Source: Shewanella glacialipiscicola
GTDB taxonomy: Bacteria > Pseudomonadota > Gammaproteobacteria > Enterobacterales > Shewanellaceae
Assembly: GCF_023283485.1 (NCBI RefSeq)
Contig: NZ_JAKILU010000002.1
Span: forward strand, 288,942 to 352,941
Direction of reading: 5' to 3'
DNA length: 64,000 bases
The translations under genes were made by a program, and so were the position numbers. Below, piece after piece: positions 1 to 9,377 of this stretch; within the stretch, counting starts at the first letter, position 1, and the number at the start of each line of letters is the position of its first letter. The notes beneath the pieces are model-generated. The model was not told where the DNA came from. It made no database searches and was given only the letters and a program-made list of their open reading frames with translations.

Positions 1-1
1 T

Positions 2-940
2 ACAGGTTTTTTGGTACTTTTTTTTGCTTTATTATTGGCACGTTTAGCGCCATTACCACGCGAAATACAACCGCTTATTTGGTTTAGCCATTTAGCAAAA
101 CAACTCGCGGTTAAAGTAAATCGCCCCGAGCGTTCACCAAGGCAACAAGCTATAGCAGGTTTTTTAGCGATGTTGCTGTTAGTATTTCCATTTTGGGCCA
201 TCATTACCTTTTTGCTCGAATTAGCCGAGTTCCCATGGTTCTTTGAGTTCTTAGTCCTTTACCTGTGCTTAGCTGATGCAGGATTTAGCCAAATAGCCGA
301 TGAAATCGCTAAAGCCTTAAAGCGTGGAGACAATACCCACGCCAAAACGCTTTTACAGCCTTGGGTAGTGCGCGATACCGATAGTTTATCGGAAGTTGGC
401 CTAGCCAAAGCCACCATAGAAAAACTAGCTACTGCACCCATTTATGGCATTGCTGCGACGATTTTCTTTTTTGCTATCGCCGGGGCACCGCTAGTACTGG
501 CGGTGCGTATGCTAAAACAGCTCGAATTGAGCTGGCCGCCTATTCAGCCAAAGTATCAACACTTTTGCAGTACCATAAATAGCTTATCAACTATCTTATT
601 AGCAATCCCCGCTTGGTTGTGGGGTTTATCACTCGCCATTCAAGGCGGCCCTAGCGCGTTAACTAAGCTGTTTACTGCGCCGAAAAATCATCCCACGATT
701 CGAAGCGATATTCTCTGTGTGAATATCGTTGCCAATATTTTAAGAATAGAACTTGGTGGACCACAAAAGTTTGCAGGCATACGTATCAATGTGGATAAAT
801 TCCACTATGGCGCGCAGCCAAACAGTGATGCCATTGCGCCAGCTATTAAGCTAACCACGCGCGCCGGCGCCATCTGGTTTAGTTTTATTATTCTACTCCC
901 CGTGTTATGGGCAAGTTTACGTTGGTTACATAGCTTGTGA
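2..940 (+). CDS. CobD/CbiB-family membrane protein, 5' end cut by window
   Basis: The reading frame is open from the first bases, so the true start lies upstream of the window; the TTG at base 11 is probably not the initiator. The protein has several hydrophobic segments and a block with VRDTDSLSEVGLAKATIE followed by a membrane helix with AGAP. This resembles the RD-x-L-x3-G-x-A-x-A-x-ES region of CobD/CbiB adenosylcobinamide-phosphate synthases, a superfamily that also includes AmpE. In that family the enzyme attaches aminopropanol to the corrin ring at the inner membrane. No other cobalamin gene is visible nearby, so the biochemical role is inferred from family only. The start of the following gene lies 42 bases downstream. 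Confidence 0.7.
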   Translation, partial: TGFLVLFFALLLARLAPLPREIQPLIWFSHLAKQLAVKVNRPERSPRQQAIAGFLAMLLLVFPFWAIITFLLELAEFPWFFEFLVLYLCLADAGFSQIADEIAKALKRGDNTHAKTLLQPWVVRDTDSLSEVGLAKATIEKLATAPIYGIAATIFFFAIAGAPLVLAVRMLKQLELSWPPIQPKYQHFCSTINSLSTILLAIPAWLWGLSLAIQGGPSALTKLFTAPKNHPTIRSDILCVNIVANILRIELGGPQKFAGIRINVDKFHYGAQPNSDAIAPAIKLTTRAGAIWFSFIILLPVLWASLRWLHSL

Positions 941-982
941 TATGATCTAGCCCTCTGTTAGCACTAGGTAAAGGCGGTTATT

Positions 983-1372
983 TTGCTCGAAAGTATGCAT
1001 GTTTCACTGACAACGCCTGCGTTGTTATTTCCAGCGATCTCATTGTTATTGCTTGCTTATACCAACCGTTTTTTTGCTTTGGCTGCATTAATCCGAAACT
1101 TAAGCAATGGTGATAAGCCAGTGCAAAACGATCAACTTAAAAACCTGAGCCAGCGCATCACTATTATTCGCCGCATGCAAGAGGCGGGTGTATCAAGCTT
1201 CGCCCTGTGTGTATTGTGTATGATATTTATCTATATCGGTTTCAATAAAACAGGTTCAGTGATTTTTGGTGCTAGCTTGTTGTTACTGCTCTATTCACTG
1301 ATTTTATCTGTAATTGAAATCCGCATCTCCGTCGATGCATTAAATATCCATATCAAAGAGATGAGTAAATGA
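983..1372 (+). CDS. DUF2721-type small membrane protein
   Basis: A 129-residue protein with an N-terminal hydrophobic helix (about residues 10-35), a polar middle with [18 protein letters not shown], and two closely spaced hydrophobic helices at the C-terminus. The layout (TM, RI-rich linker, two TM) fits the DUF2721 family, whose function is unknown. The start is TTG at 983; an in-frame ATG at 995 would remove four residues. Its last four bases overlap the start of the next gene, which suggests translational coupling with the TRIC-type channel protein. Confidence 0.7.
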   Translation: MLESMHVSLTTPALLFPAISLLLLAYTNRFFALAALIRNLSNGDKPVQNDQLKNLSQRITIIRRMQEAGVSSFALCVLCMIFIYIGFNKTGSVIFGASLLLLLYSLILSVIEIRISVDALNIHIKEMSK

Positions 1373-1995
1373 GCCAATGGATTTATTTTTTTGACTTATG
1401 TGGCACTGCTGTATTTGCTTTATCCGGTGCGCTTGCTGCGGGACGTCACAGAATGGACCCCTTTGGCGTTATTGTACTTGCCTCAGTTACCGCGGTTGGC
1501 GGCGGCAGTATCCGCGATGCCCTAATTGGTGCAACGCCCGTTTTTTGGATCCGCGATCCCAATTACATCATAGTGATCCTTGCAACAGTGCTCGCCTGTT
1601 TATTATTAGTACGCCGGCCTCGTAAGGTGCCTGAATACATTTTACCCGTTGCCGATGCCTTTGGATTAGCCCTTTTTACGGTAATTGGTGCTGAAAAAGC
1701 CTTCAACATGGGCTTAAGTGGCATGATTGCTGTCGTTATGGGCTTGATCACAGGCGTAGGAGGAGGCATTATTCGAGACGTACTGTGCAAACAAATCCCG
1801 ATGGTATTACGTACAGAAATCTATGCTACGGCTTCTATCGTAGGTGGTATAGGCTATACCGTGAGTTTAGCCTATGGCATGGGCGAAAAAACGGCACTAT
1901 TTTTAGCGATGACCAGCATCTTAACGATCCGTTTAAGCGCCATTAAATGGCACCTGTCTTTACCAGCGTTTGATCTCAAAACCAAGAGGGAATAA
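1369..1995 (+). CDS. TRIC-type (YadS/YicG, UPF0126) membrane protein
   Basis: A 208-residue integral membrane protein made of two internal repeats. Each repeat carries the family's glycine-rich signature: [13 protein letters not shown] in the first half and [13 protein letters not shown] in the second. Bacterial members of this family are homologous to trimeric intracellular cation channels, and some are associated with glycine use; the transported ion here is not known. Length and the duplicated G-G-G-x-I-R-D motif make the family call firm. It overlaps the previous gene by four bases and the next probable start is two bases past its stop, so the three genes are likely cotranscribed. Confidence 0.85.
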   Translation: MSQWIYFFDLCGTAVFALSGALAAGRHRMDPFGVIVLASVTAVGGGSIRDALIGATPVFWIRDPNYIIVILATVLACLLLVRRPRKVPEYILPVADAFGLALFTVIGAEKAFNMGLSGMIAVVMGLITGVGGGIIRDVLCKQIPMVLRTEIYATASIVGGIGYTVSLAYGMGEKTALFLAMTSILTIRLSAIKWHLSLPAFDLKTKRE

Positions 1996-1996
1996 T

Positions 1997-2488
1997 TTGC
2001 GAATATTGTTTTTTATGTTGAGTCTTATTTTTGGACTAGCCTTCAATCCCACAGCGGCAACAGCCAATACAGGTGAAATGCCCACAGAGCAGCTGTTAGC
2101 CGTAAAATACATGAACGCGCTTACAGAACACGACTACAAGACTCTGCGAAAATTCTATAACCGTGATAGCGTTTTTTTCGACAAAACGGCTAATCGGAAA
2201 TACACCGGCGGTCGTTTCATTATCGACTTTCTCGAACGCGCTCATGAGGGGGTGCTCGAATATAATTTCAATATAGAACACATGTATAACGCAGGCTCTT
2301 TGGTGGTCATGATAGGTAACTACCATTTAAAAGGCCCCGGTGAACAATTCGGCAAGCCGGGTAAAATCATTGATATTGCCATTCCGGGCGTCACCAGCCT
2401 TAAACTCGATATGCTCAACCATAGGGTAATTGAGCATATGGATCTGCTCGATTACCAAACCATGTCTGACCAATTAGCCATGCAGTAG
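1997..2488 (+). CDS. Exported SnoaL/NTF2-like protein
   Basis: I chose the TTG at 1997 because a ribosome binding site (AAGAGGGA) lies just before it and it opens directly into a signal peptide (hydrophobic core RILFFMLSLIFGLAF, cleavage probably after TAATA). The mature part has an NTF2/SnoaL-like layout: an N-terminal helix with YMNALTEHDYKTLRKFY, then alternating strands. Members are often small ligand-binding or enzyme domains; no catalytic residues can be named here. The reading frame extends upstream to 1970, inside the TRIC-type gene, but that extension would bury the signal peptide. Function unknown. Confidence 0.6.
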   Translation: MRILFFMLSLIFGLAFNPTAATANTGEMPTEQLLAVKYMNALTEHDYKTLRKFYNRDSVFFDKTANRKYTGGRFIIDFLERAHEGVLEYNFNIEHMYNAGSLVVMIGNYHLKGPGEQFGKPGKIIDIAIPGVTSLKLDMLNHRVIEHMDLLDYQTMSDQLAMQ

Positions 2489-2612
2489 TGACAAAATTTA
2501 CGCATCTTTGAAACTTGAGCCCTAAAAAAGGGTCGAAACTAGCAATAGGCCAATACCTGAGTGTGATGTCTTAGACAGGTTGACTGAGTTAGTTCGTTTC
2601 AATGAGGTTCAT

Positions 2613-3041
2613 ATGAAGTTTTTGGGATTACTTGTTCTACTCATTCTTAATAGCCTAGTGCTAACCCCCAATGCCTTGGCATTGCAACCCATTATCGTTT
2701 CTTACGCCGTTCAGCCAGTGAGCCATTTTAACCAACAATTACGGGTCGCTCAGGCGCAACATCAACCATGGGCGGATGATCCTAATAAGATCAGTAACCG
2801 CTATGCTGGCGATAAATTTACTTTAGTGAGTACTCAGGCTAATAAAGACAGTATCTTAACTTATCAAGTAAGTGAGTTTTCTAAACAACATCCGCAGATG
2901 CTGTTGATTATCTCTCTAAAGCAAGACGCTAAACTGTGGCAAGTTAGCTCGGCGCAATTAGCGTGGAAGTGCAGTGATGGAAAACACTTTGGCACCGATA
3001 GATGCAATATCGCTGAACATGAAGCGAGTACAGCACCTTGA
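2613..3041 (+). CDS. Hypothetical secreted protein
   Basis: The ATG at 2613 follows GAGG with a 5-base gap and begins a clear signal peptide (MKFLGLLVLLILNSLVL, cleavage near NALA). The mature protein is about 120 residues with two cysteines near the C-terminus (WKCSDG and DRCNIA) that could form a disulphide in the periplasm. I do not recognise a family. It is a single gene between the SnoaL-like gene and a strong terminator shared with the convergent tyrS. Confidence 0.6.
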   Translation: MKFLGLLVLLILNSLVLTPNALALQPIIVSYAVQPVSHFNQQLRVAQAQHQPWADDPNKISNRYAGDKFTLVSTQANKDSILTYQVSEFSKQHPQMLLIISLKQDAKLWQVSSAQLAWKCSDGKHFGTDRCNIAEHEASTAP

Positions 3042-3072
3042 TTTTATGGGATAGAAAAGACTTAAAAACGAA

Positions 3073-3095
3073 GAGCGCCTTAAGGCGCTCTTTTT
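3073..3095. terminator. Bidirectional rho-independent terminator
   Basis: A perfect 18-base palindrome (GAGCGCCTTAAGGCGCTC) is followed by T5 on the plus strand and flanked by A-rich sequence on the other side. It separates the secreted-protein gene from the convergent tyrS and can serve both. Confidence 0.85.
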
Positions 3096-3157
3096 GTTCA
3101 TTTAACTGATTTAAATGAAAATAACTTAAACTAAAGTGACTTAAACAACCAAGCCAC

Positions 3158-4351
3158 TTAAACCAACGTCACTTTGGCAAACTTACGTTTACCGACTTGG
3201 AATACCGCTACAGTACCCGAAGACAGCATCATACGGCTATCATCTAGTTTTTCACCGTCCATCTTCACCGCGCCTTGCTTGATCATCCGCATGGCTTCTG
3301 AAGTCGACGAGACTAAATCGGCATCTTTCAGTAAATTGGCAATAGCGAGACCTTCACCAGCAGCTAACTCCAGTTCTTCGATATCATCGGGGATTATACC
3401 CTTAGCTCGATCAACGAAGGCTTGGTGCGCACTCTCAGCAGAAGCTGCATCGTGGAAGCGTGTAATGATTTCCTTCGCCAAGGCGATTTTAGTATCACGT
3501 GGGTTTGAACCATTAGCCACATCTTGCTTAAACTGTTCAATTTCAGCCAATGGGCGGAATGACAACAGCTCAAAGTAGCGCCACATTAAGTCGTCCGAAA
3601 TAGACATTAGCTTACCAAACATTTCATTAGCCGGTTCGCTCACGCCAATATAGTTGAACGCCGATTTAGACATTTTCTTCACGCCATCTAAACCTTCCAG
3701 CAGTGGCATCATGATCACAGCTTGTGGCTTTTGGCCTTCCGCTTTTTGTAATTCACGGCCCATCAACAGGTTGAACTTTTGGTCTGTGCCACCTAGCTCT
3801 ACATCGGCTTTTAACGCAACTGAGTCATAACCTTGCAATAATGGGTACATAAACTCATGAATTGCAATAGATTGGCCCGATGCATAACGCTTTTTAAAGT
3901 CATCGCGCTCCATCATACGGGCAACCGTTTGTTGAGAAGCAAGACGGATCATGCCAGCCGCGCCCAATGGCTCTAACCAGCTTGAGTTAAATTCAATACG
4001 TGTTTTTGCAGGATCTAGAATTTTATAAACTTGTTCTTTATAAGTTTCTGCGTTGGCTAACACTTGTTCACGGGTCAGCGGTGGACGCGTGCTATTTTTA
4101 CCACTAGGATCACCCACCATACCGGTAAAGTCACCAATCAAGAAAATGACCTCATGACCTAACTCCTGGAATAACCTTAGTTTATTTAAGATTACTGTGT
4201 GTCCAAGGTGAATATCCGGAGCCGTAGGATCGGCGCCTAATTTAATCCGCAGTGGACGTCCTTCTTTGAGCTTTTCGAGCAAATCTGCTTCGAGTAAAAT
4301 CTCATCGGTACCACGTCTAATTTCTGCTAATACTTGGTCTAAATCAGCCAT
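3158..4351 (-). CDS. tyrS: Tyrosyl-tRNA synthetase
   Basis: Charges tRNA-Tyr with tyrosine in the cytoplasm. The class I HIGH-type motif is HLGH at residues 48-51 (within [12 protein letters not shown]), the KMSKS loop is intact (VKKMSKSAF), and an S4-type RNA-binding domain closes the C-terminus ([20 protein letters not shown]). The length of 397 residues fits bacterial TyrS. I chose the ATG at 4351 (MADLDQ), which has AGGAG 11 bases upstream; a longer frame to 4381 adds [10 protein letters not shown] without a visible ribosome binding site. It is divergent from the M23 peptidase gene and ends at a shared terminator. Confidence 0.95.
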   Translation of the reverse strand: MADLDQVLAEIRRGTDEILLEADLLEKLKEGRPLRIKLGADPTAPDIHLGHTVILNKLRLFQELGHEVIFLIGDFTGMVGDPSGKNSTRPPLTREQVLANAETYKEQVYKILDPAKTRIEFNSSWLEPLGAAGMIRLASQQTVARMMERDDFKKRYASGQSIAIHEFMYPLLQGYDSVALKADVELGGTDQKFNLLMGRELQKAEGQKPQAVIMMPLLEGLDGVKKMSKSAFNYIGVSEPANEMFGKLMSISDDLMWRYFELLSFRPLAEIEQFKQDVANGSNPRDTKIALAKEIITRFHDAASAESAHQAFVDRAKGIIPDDIEELELAAGEGLAIANLLKDADLVSSTSEAMRMIKQGAVKMDGEKLDDSRMMLSSGTVAVFQVGKRKFAKVTLV

Positions 4352-4477
4352 TTCGGCAAGGACTCCTAGGGCCATGGTCATAAAATGAAGAGACTTATGT
4401 TACTTGTTAGCCACTACAATTGAAAGTGTGTACACTAACGGGATTATTCAAGTTTCTGGTTATCGGTATCGGCGTCA

Positions 4478-5884
4478 ATGGCAAAGGTTATAACATTATT
4501 TAAATTGTTGCCTAAAAAGCATCAAATTCTCCTCAGCATTCTTTCTGTTATCACTATGATAACCATGCTGCTACCTGCTGAAGAAGCCCAAGCTTCAAAG
4601 CAAACTGCCAGCCTAGGTGAACATTCTCAAATCAACACTCGTTATGATGTGCCTTTAGCCTTTCGCTCACCTGAACGGCCAGAATCACTTGAACATCAAA
4701 CACACAACGCCGTAGAAATGGCAACGCCATTATCTTCATCCGATGCACTAGCAGCAGGTGAAGCCAATAATCAAGCCATTGAATCACTCGAAAGTGCCCA
4801 TCACAGAGACGTCGAACATTTTAATGTCAAAAATGGGGATACCTTAGCCGCGGTATTTGATCGTGCAGGCTTAACCACTAAAGATGTTTACGAGATCACC
4901 CAACTCCCCTTAGCCAAGCAAAATTTACTTAAAATTATGCCAGGTGAAGAAATTGTGATTTCAAAGGATATTAATGGTGATTTAACTGAGGTACGTTATC
5001 GAGTTAATGCCGTTTCGACGCTAGTTATCACTAAAAAACAAGAACAATATCACGAAAAAATCTCCGAAAAAGATATCGAAATCCGCAGCCATTTCACCAG
5101 TGCGAATATTAAGAGCAACTTCTGGAGCGCGGCGGTTGATGCGGGAATGACCGCGAACCAAATTATGCAGTTATCAACCGTATTCGGTTGGGATATCGAT
5201 TTTGCTTTAGATTTACGTGAAGGCGACAGTTTTGCCATTATTTATGAGCAAGAATATGCCGATGGAGAGTTTTTACGTAACGGTAATATTCTTGCCGCCG
5301 AATTTATTAACCAAGATGAACGCTATACCGCCATTCGCTATACCGACGGAAACTATTACTCCGAGAATGGTACGAGCATGCGTAAGGCTTTCTTGCGCTC
5401 ACCCGTTGATTTCAAGTATGTCAGTTCCAACTTTAATCCAAGACGTTTACATCCTGTAACTGGGCAAGTTAAAGCTCATCGCGGCGTAGACTACGTTGCC
5501 GCTATTGGCACGCCGATTAAGGCGGCGGGTAGTGGTCACGTAATTGAGGCGGGTTATAATCAATTTAATGGTAACTATGTTTTTATTAAACATAACAACA
5601 CTTACACTACCAAATACCTGCATCTGACTAAACGTAATGTGAGTAAAGGTGCTAGCGTCAAGCAAGGGCAAATTATCGGTACTTTAGGTAAAACGGGCCG
5701 CGTGACAGGGGCACATTTACATTACGAATTTATCGTCAATGGCGTACACCGTAACCCAAGAACGATTACGCTACCAAAATCAGAATCGATAGCGAGAAAA
5801 GAAAAACCTCAATTCGATACGCTTAGCAAACAGTTGATGGCAACACTTTCGCAAAACAAACAAACGCAATTGGCAATGCAATAA
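4478..5884 (+). CDS. M23-family murein DD-endopeptidase, MepM/YebA-like
   Basis: A 468-residue cell-wall hydrolase predicted to cut peptide cross-links between peptidoglycan strands. An N-terminal hydrophobic anchor or signal (residues 15-30) precedes an OapA/LysM-like region ([17 protein letters not shown]) and a C-terminal LytM domain. The zinc-binding motifs H-x3-D (HRGVD) and HLHYE are intact, so the enzyme should be active, unlike EnvC/NlpD-type LytM proteins. It lies upstream of anmK with a 20-base gap, which groups a murein hydrolase with a murein-recycling kinase. E. coli MepM is the closest match I recall. Confidence 0.88.
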   Translation: MAKVITLFKLLPKKHQILLSILSVITMITMLLPAEEAQASKQTASLGEHSQINTRYDVPLAFRSPERPESLEHQTHNAVEMATPLSSSDALAAGEANNQAIESLESAHHRDVEHFNVKNGDTLAAVFDRAGLTTKDVYEITQLPLAKQNLLKIMPGEEIVISKDINGDLTEVRYRVNAVSTLVITKKQEQYHEKISEKDIEIRSHFTSANIKSNFWSAAVDAGMTANQIMQLSTVFGWDIDFALDLREGDSFAIIYEQEYADGEFLRNGNILAAEFINQDERYTAIRYTDGNYYSENGTSMRKAFLRSPVDFKYVSSNFNPRRLHPVTGQVKAHRGVDYVAAIGTPIKAAGSGHVIEAGYNQFNGNYVFIKHNNTYTTKYLHLTKRNVSKGASVKQGQIIGTLGKTGRVTGAHLHYEFIVNGVHRNPRTITLPKSESIARKEKPQFDTLSKQLMATLSQNKQTQLAMQ

Positions 5885-5904
5885 CGAAGGACGGACTCCT
5901 CCTC

Positions 5905-7014
5905 ATGAGAAATGCGTATTATATTGGACTGATGTCAGGCACCAGCATGGACGGTGTTGATGCAGTATTAGTCGACTTTTCGGGTATAAAACCGCAACTG
6001 ATTTGTAGCCATACAGAGGCCATTCCGAGTCATTTACTCAAAGGTCTACAACGTTTATGTTTACCGAGCACAGATGAAATCAATCGTCTCGGCCGCTTAG
6101 ATCGCAATGTCGGTGAGCTATTTGCCCTTGCCGTCAATAATTTAATGGCTAAATGCGCTATTGCTAAAGAAGATATTATTGCCATTGGCAGTCACGGCCA
6201 AACCGTGCGCCATATGCCAAACCTCGAAGTGGGTTTTACCCTACAAATTGGCGACCCTAATACCATTGCGACCGAAACGGGTATCGATGTCATTGCCGAT
6301 TTTCGTCGTAAAGATATTGCGCTCGGTGGTCAAGGTGCGCCTTTAGTTCCGGCATTCCACCAGCAAACCTTTGCGGAAGTCGGTAAAAAACGTATCATTT
6401 TAAATATTGGCGGTATAGCTAACATTACCTATTTACCAGGTAATAATGAACAGGTACTCGGGTTTGACACTGGCCCAGGCAATACCTTAATTGATGCGTG
6501 GATCCAACAGGTTAAAAGTGAGCCCTTCGATAAAGGGGGGGACTGGGCCGCATCGGGTACAACCGATCAAAGCCTATTAACCCATCTATTATCGCACCCC
6601 TATTTCTCACTGGCTTACCCTAAAAGTACAGGCCGAGAGTTATTTAACCAAGCTTGGTTAGAACAACAGTTATCGCCGTTTAACCATTTAGATGAAGAAG
6701 ATATTCAATCGACATTATTAGATTTAACTTGTCACAGCATAGCTCGGGATATCATTAAACTATCTTATGAAGGGGAATTATTCGTTTGCGGTGGTGGTGC
6801 GTTCAACGGTCAACTGATGCAGCGTTTAGCCGTCTTATTACCCGGTTATCAATTAGATACGACCTCAGCCCTTGGTGTTGATCCTAAATGGGTAGAGGGC
6901 ATCGCCTTTGCGTGGCTTGCCATGCGTAATCATTTAGGCTTACCCGCCAATCTACCCGCAGTGACAGGTGCTTCACGCGAAGCCGTACTCGGTGGATATT
7001 TTAGCGCGAAATAG
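5905..7014 (+). CDS. anmK: Anhydro-N-acetylmuramic acid kinase
   Basis: Phosphorylates and opens 1,6-anhydro-MurNAc released during cell-wall turnover, giving MurNAc-6-phosphate for recycling. The signature [15 protein letters not shown] is at the N-terminus; the nucleotide-binding loop [14 protein letters not shown] and the [13 protein letters not shown] block are also present, and 369 residues is the usual length. It probably shares a transcript with the M23 endopeptidase gene upstream and ends at a strong terminator. Confidence 0.95.
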   Translation: MRNAYYIGLMSGTSMDGVDAVLVDFSGIKPQLICSHTEAIPSHLLKGLQRLCLPSTDEINRLGRLDRNVGELFALAVNNLMAKCAIAKEDIIAIGSHGQTVRHMPNLEVGFTLQIGDPNTIATETGIDVIADFRRKDIALGGQGAPLVPAFHQQTFAEVGKKRIILNIGGIANITYLPGNNEQVLGFDTGPGNTLIDAWIQQVKSEPFDKGGDWAASGTTDQSLLTHLLSHPYFSLAYPKSTGRELFNQAWLEQQLSPFNHLDEEDIQSTLLDLTCHSIARDIIKLSYEGELFVCGGGAFNGQLMQRLAVLLPGYQLDTTSALGVDPKWVEGIAFAWLAMRNHLGLPANLPAVTGASREAVLGGYFSAK

Positions 7015-7071
7015 GCCAACGCTTTTAAAACAATCGCCAATAAAGCAGCAAAATACCGTGGCCGCTCCAAC

Positions 7072-7105
7072 ACAACAGCACTCTATAGTGCTGTTGTTCT
7101 TTTTC
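7072..7105 (+). terminator. Rho-independent terminator after anmK
   Basis: An 11-bp perfect stem (ACAACAGCACT/AGTGCTGTTGT) with loop CTAT is followed by TCTTTTTC. Confidence 0.85.
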
Positions 7106-7205
7106 TAATCCCTCGCTAATGTTACCATTTGCACAACTGGTGAATTTTGCTGTGTAACTAAAAACACATCAAGCTCACCCTATTCAAGCAAAAGAGATAT
7201 TTTTC

Positions 7206-7586
7206 ATGAGTAAGACTGTTAAAACCCTCGCTGAGACAGCAGCAATGACACCTGAAGCCCGTTACGATTACCTTGTTGAACAAGTTAAAGAACACCAAAT
7301 TATTTGGACGTTACAGGACCAAGACGGTTGCGTCATGCTGACCACAGAAGAAGAAGATTGTATTCCAATGTGGCCAACTGAAGAAGCGGCGGAATCTTGG
7401 GCTGTGGACGAATGGAGCGATTGCCAAACCTTAGCCATACCCTATGACGAATTCCACGATAGATGGGTGCCAGGCATGGAAGATGATGATTTATTTGTTG
7501 CCGTGTTCCCAGTATTAGATGATTTAGGCGTAGTGATCCCACCTTACGAACTTGATCAAAAATTAGCGCCTAAGCAAAGCCATTAA
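7206..7586 (+). CDS. DUF2750 protein
   Basis: A 126-residue acidic cytoplasmic protein with no signal or membrane segment. It shows the DUF2750 pattern: an N-terminal helix with R-Y-x-Y-x3-V-x-E, a central W-T-L-x-D-x-D-G block, and P-x-W-P-x-E-E-A-A-E-x-W followed by a D-x-W-x-P-G-M-x-x-D segment. The function of the family is unknown. A small membrane-protein gene starts 25 bases after it, so the two may be cotranscribed. Confidence 0.8.
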   Translation: MSKTVKTLAETAAMTPEARYDYLVEQVKEHQIIWTLQDQDGCVMLTTEEEDCIPMWPTEEAAESWAVDEWSDCQTLAIPYDEFHDRWVPGMEDDDLFVAVFPVLDDLGVVIPPYELDQKLAPKQSH

Positions 7587-7611
7587 TCTGCAGCGCTAAG
7601 CGAGAATATCT

Positions 7612-8061
7612 ATGAGCGAGCAAGAACCCACGCTAACAACACCTCAAGCAAGCGCAATGATGAGTCAACGTTTACCGAAACGACTCATTGCGCTGTTAAT
7701 AGTGTATACCGCTGCGTCAATCAGTGGCTTAGTTGCCAAGCAAGGCGTGTTATTTTGTCTACTGACACTCTTTATGGTGATTGCCATTATCGGTCGGCAA
7801 AAGGCTGCGCTTATCATGCTGAGGGGTTACACCTTAGTACAGCTTGGGTTGATTAGTATGCTGCCAGTGATCATGTACGATCCTGACAACTTAATTGTCG
7901 GCCCAACCACAGTGTATTTAGGTGAGTGGCAGAGCAGACTACCTGACTATGTCATTTTTATCGCTTTGATCGTTTTGTCGTTACTGCAAGTTTGGGTCGC
8001 CTTTGATAAAAAGGTGAAGGCGTGGTTTAAGCCTAAGCTTAACTTGAATATCATGAGTTAA
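7612..8061 (+). CDS. Hypothetical four-helix inner-membrane protein
   Basis: A 149-residue protein with about four hydrophobic segments: residues 25-42, 45-62, 67-85 and 110-128, the last with YVIFIALIVLSLLQVWVAF. The C-terminus is basic (DKKVKAWFKPKL) and probably cytoplasmic. I do not recognise the family. It follows the DUF2750 gene closely and is followed by a strong terminator. Confidence 0.7.
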   Translation: MSEQEPTLTTPQASAMMSQRLPKRLIALLIVYTAASISGLVAKQGVLFCLLTLFMVIAIIGRQKAALIMLRGYTLVQLGLISMLPVIMYDPDNLIVGPTTVYLGEWQSRLPDYVIFIALIVLSLLQVWVAFDKKVKAWFKPKLNLNIMS

Positions 8062-8091
8062 GTCGTGATAGGTGACTAAATTACGCCCAAC

Positions 8092-8119
8092 AAAAAGCCG
8101 TCATTACGACGGCTTTTTT
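8092..8119. terminator. Rho-independent terminator, possibly bidirectional
   Basis: Stem AAAAAGCCGTC/GACGGCTTTTT with loop ATTAC and a T6 tail. It lies between the plus-strand membrane-protein gene and the end of erpA on the minus strand. Confidence 0.85.
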
Positions 8120-8159
8120 GATCTAACTCTGTGCCTTTAGGCACTACATTAGCAATGCG

Positions 8160-8510
8160 TTAAACAGAAAAGCTGGCACCACAACCACATGTCGAAGATG
8201 CATTAGGGTTTTTTACGAAGAAGCGAGAACCTTCAAGGCCAGAAGTATAATCGACTTCTCCACCAACTAAATATTGTAGGCTCATAGGATCAACAACTAA
8301 AAGAACGCCTTGTTTTTCTATCGTAAAATCGCCTTCATTAACCTTTTCATCAAAGGTAAAGCCGTACTGAAATCCAGAACAACCACCACCTGTCACATAG
8401 ACTCGTAGCTTAAGTTCAGGATTTTGCTCTTCTTCCAGCAAACCTTTTACCTTAGCGGCGGCCGCATCGGTAAATTGGATTGGCATTGCTGCATCAGCTT
8501 GATCAGTCAT
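8160..8510 (-). CDS. erpA: Iron-sulfur cluster insertion protein ErpA
   Basis: An A-type carrier that delivers Fe-S clusters to target apoproteins, such as those of isoprenoid synthesis and respiration. The three ligand cysteines are present: one in [13 protein letters not shown] and two in the C-terminal STCGCGASF. The length (116) and the N-terminal block [15 protein letters not shown] match ErpA rather than IscA. Its start codon lies inside the last codons of the upstream membrane-anchored gene (8-base overlap), so translation is probably coupled. Confidence 0.93.
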   Translation of the reverse strand: MTDQADAAMPIQFTDAAAAKVKGLLEEEQNPELKLRVYVTGGGCSGFQYGFTFDEKVNEGDFTIEKQGVLLVVDPMSLQYLVGGEVDYTSGLEGSRFFVKNPNASSTCGCGASFSV

Positions 8511-9303
8511 TACTACCTCTTACATCAGTTTTCTGGGGCAAATTATCCTTTACCTGACTATTTTGTTCAAGTATTACCCGTGGTTCTTTTTCACCCTGTA
8601 ATAACTCAGGGGCACTATAGACTTGTTCAGTCTGTGAATTCTTAGTCCAGCGGCTCGAAGGCACCAACACTTTAACTTTCACTTGCTGTAAATTAAAGCC
8701 TGCGGGAACAGTCACCTTAGTATCTATGACCTGAAAATAACGAAAATCAAATTCAAGCTTAGAGTCCGTGAGTTTATTCACACTCAAATTAACCGATTTA
8801 CCATTTTGCACACCGATTAACGTCAATTCGGCTCGACCTTGAATCGAATGTTTACGCTTTTGCAACTGAGTTAACACCAGTTTGAGCTTATAATCATCGG
8901 TCAAAGCGCCCGGCGTTATCTCAAGTCCGTGAATTGCGACACCTTCTGCATTATCGTCTGGCGTCATAATACTACGGTAGAACGCTAGCTCGTGCTCTAA
9001 TTCCTTTTGCTTTTTCAGTTGCTGACCAAACATATCTTGCATCTGTGCATTCGCTTCACGCTCGACGGAAAGTTCTAGATTTCGGGTCGCAAGTAATTGC
9101 GTTTGAGCTGCTAATTCAACGTTCAAATCTTGGGCTTTACTACTGTGTTTAACAATCGGATTATCACTGCTTAACAGCAGAAAACTAATCCAAGCCCCCA
9201 AAAGAAGGGCCACTAAGACTAAACACGATAAATATATTGAAGATGGACGATACTTGCGATCCATCATTTGTAACCGATTTAGCCAATGAGAATAATTTGG
9301 CAT
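8503..9303 (-). CDS. Membrane-anchored coiled-coil protein, DUF6776-like
   Basis: The protein has one transmembrane helix near its N-terminus ([20 protein letters not shown]), then a coiled-coil stretch rich in E, Q and L (about residues 55-105), and a beta-rich C-terminal domain predicted to be periplasmic. The layout matches the DUF6776 family found next to erpA in related genomes; function unknown. I chose the ATG at 9303 (MPNYSHW) with AAGGGG upstream; a second ATG at 9267 (MMDRKY) is possible. The frame extends to 9363 but that would run towards the divergent ClC gene. The gene end overlaps erpA. Confidence 0.6.
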   Translation of the reverse strand: MPNYSHWLNRLQMMDRKYRPSSIYLSCLVLVALLLGAWISFLLLSSDNPIVKHSSKAQDLNVELAAQTQLLATRNLELSVEREANAQMQDMFGQQLKKQKELEHELAFYRSIMTPDDNAEGVAIHGLEITPGALTDDYKLKLVLTQLQKRKHSIQGRAELTLIGVQNGKSVNLSVNKLTDSKLEFDFRYFQVIDTKVTVPAGFNLQQVKVKVLVPSSRWTKNSQTEQVYSAPELLQGEKEPRVILEQNSQVKDNLPQKTDVRGSND

Positions 9304-9377
9304 TAGGTAACAACCCCTTATATAAAATACAATCAACTCAAGAACGAGTTCGATACAATACAACTCAGGCCAACGCA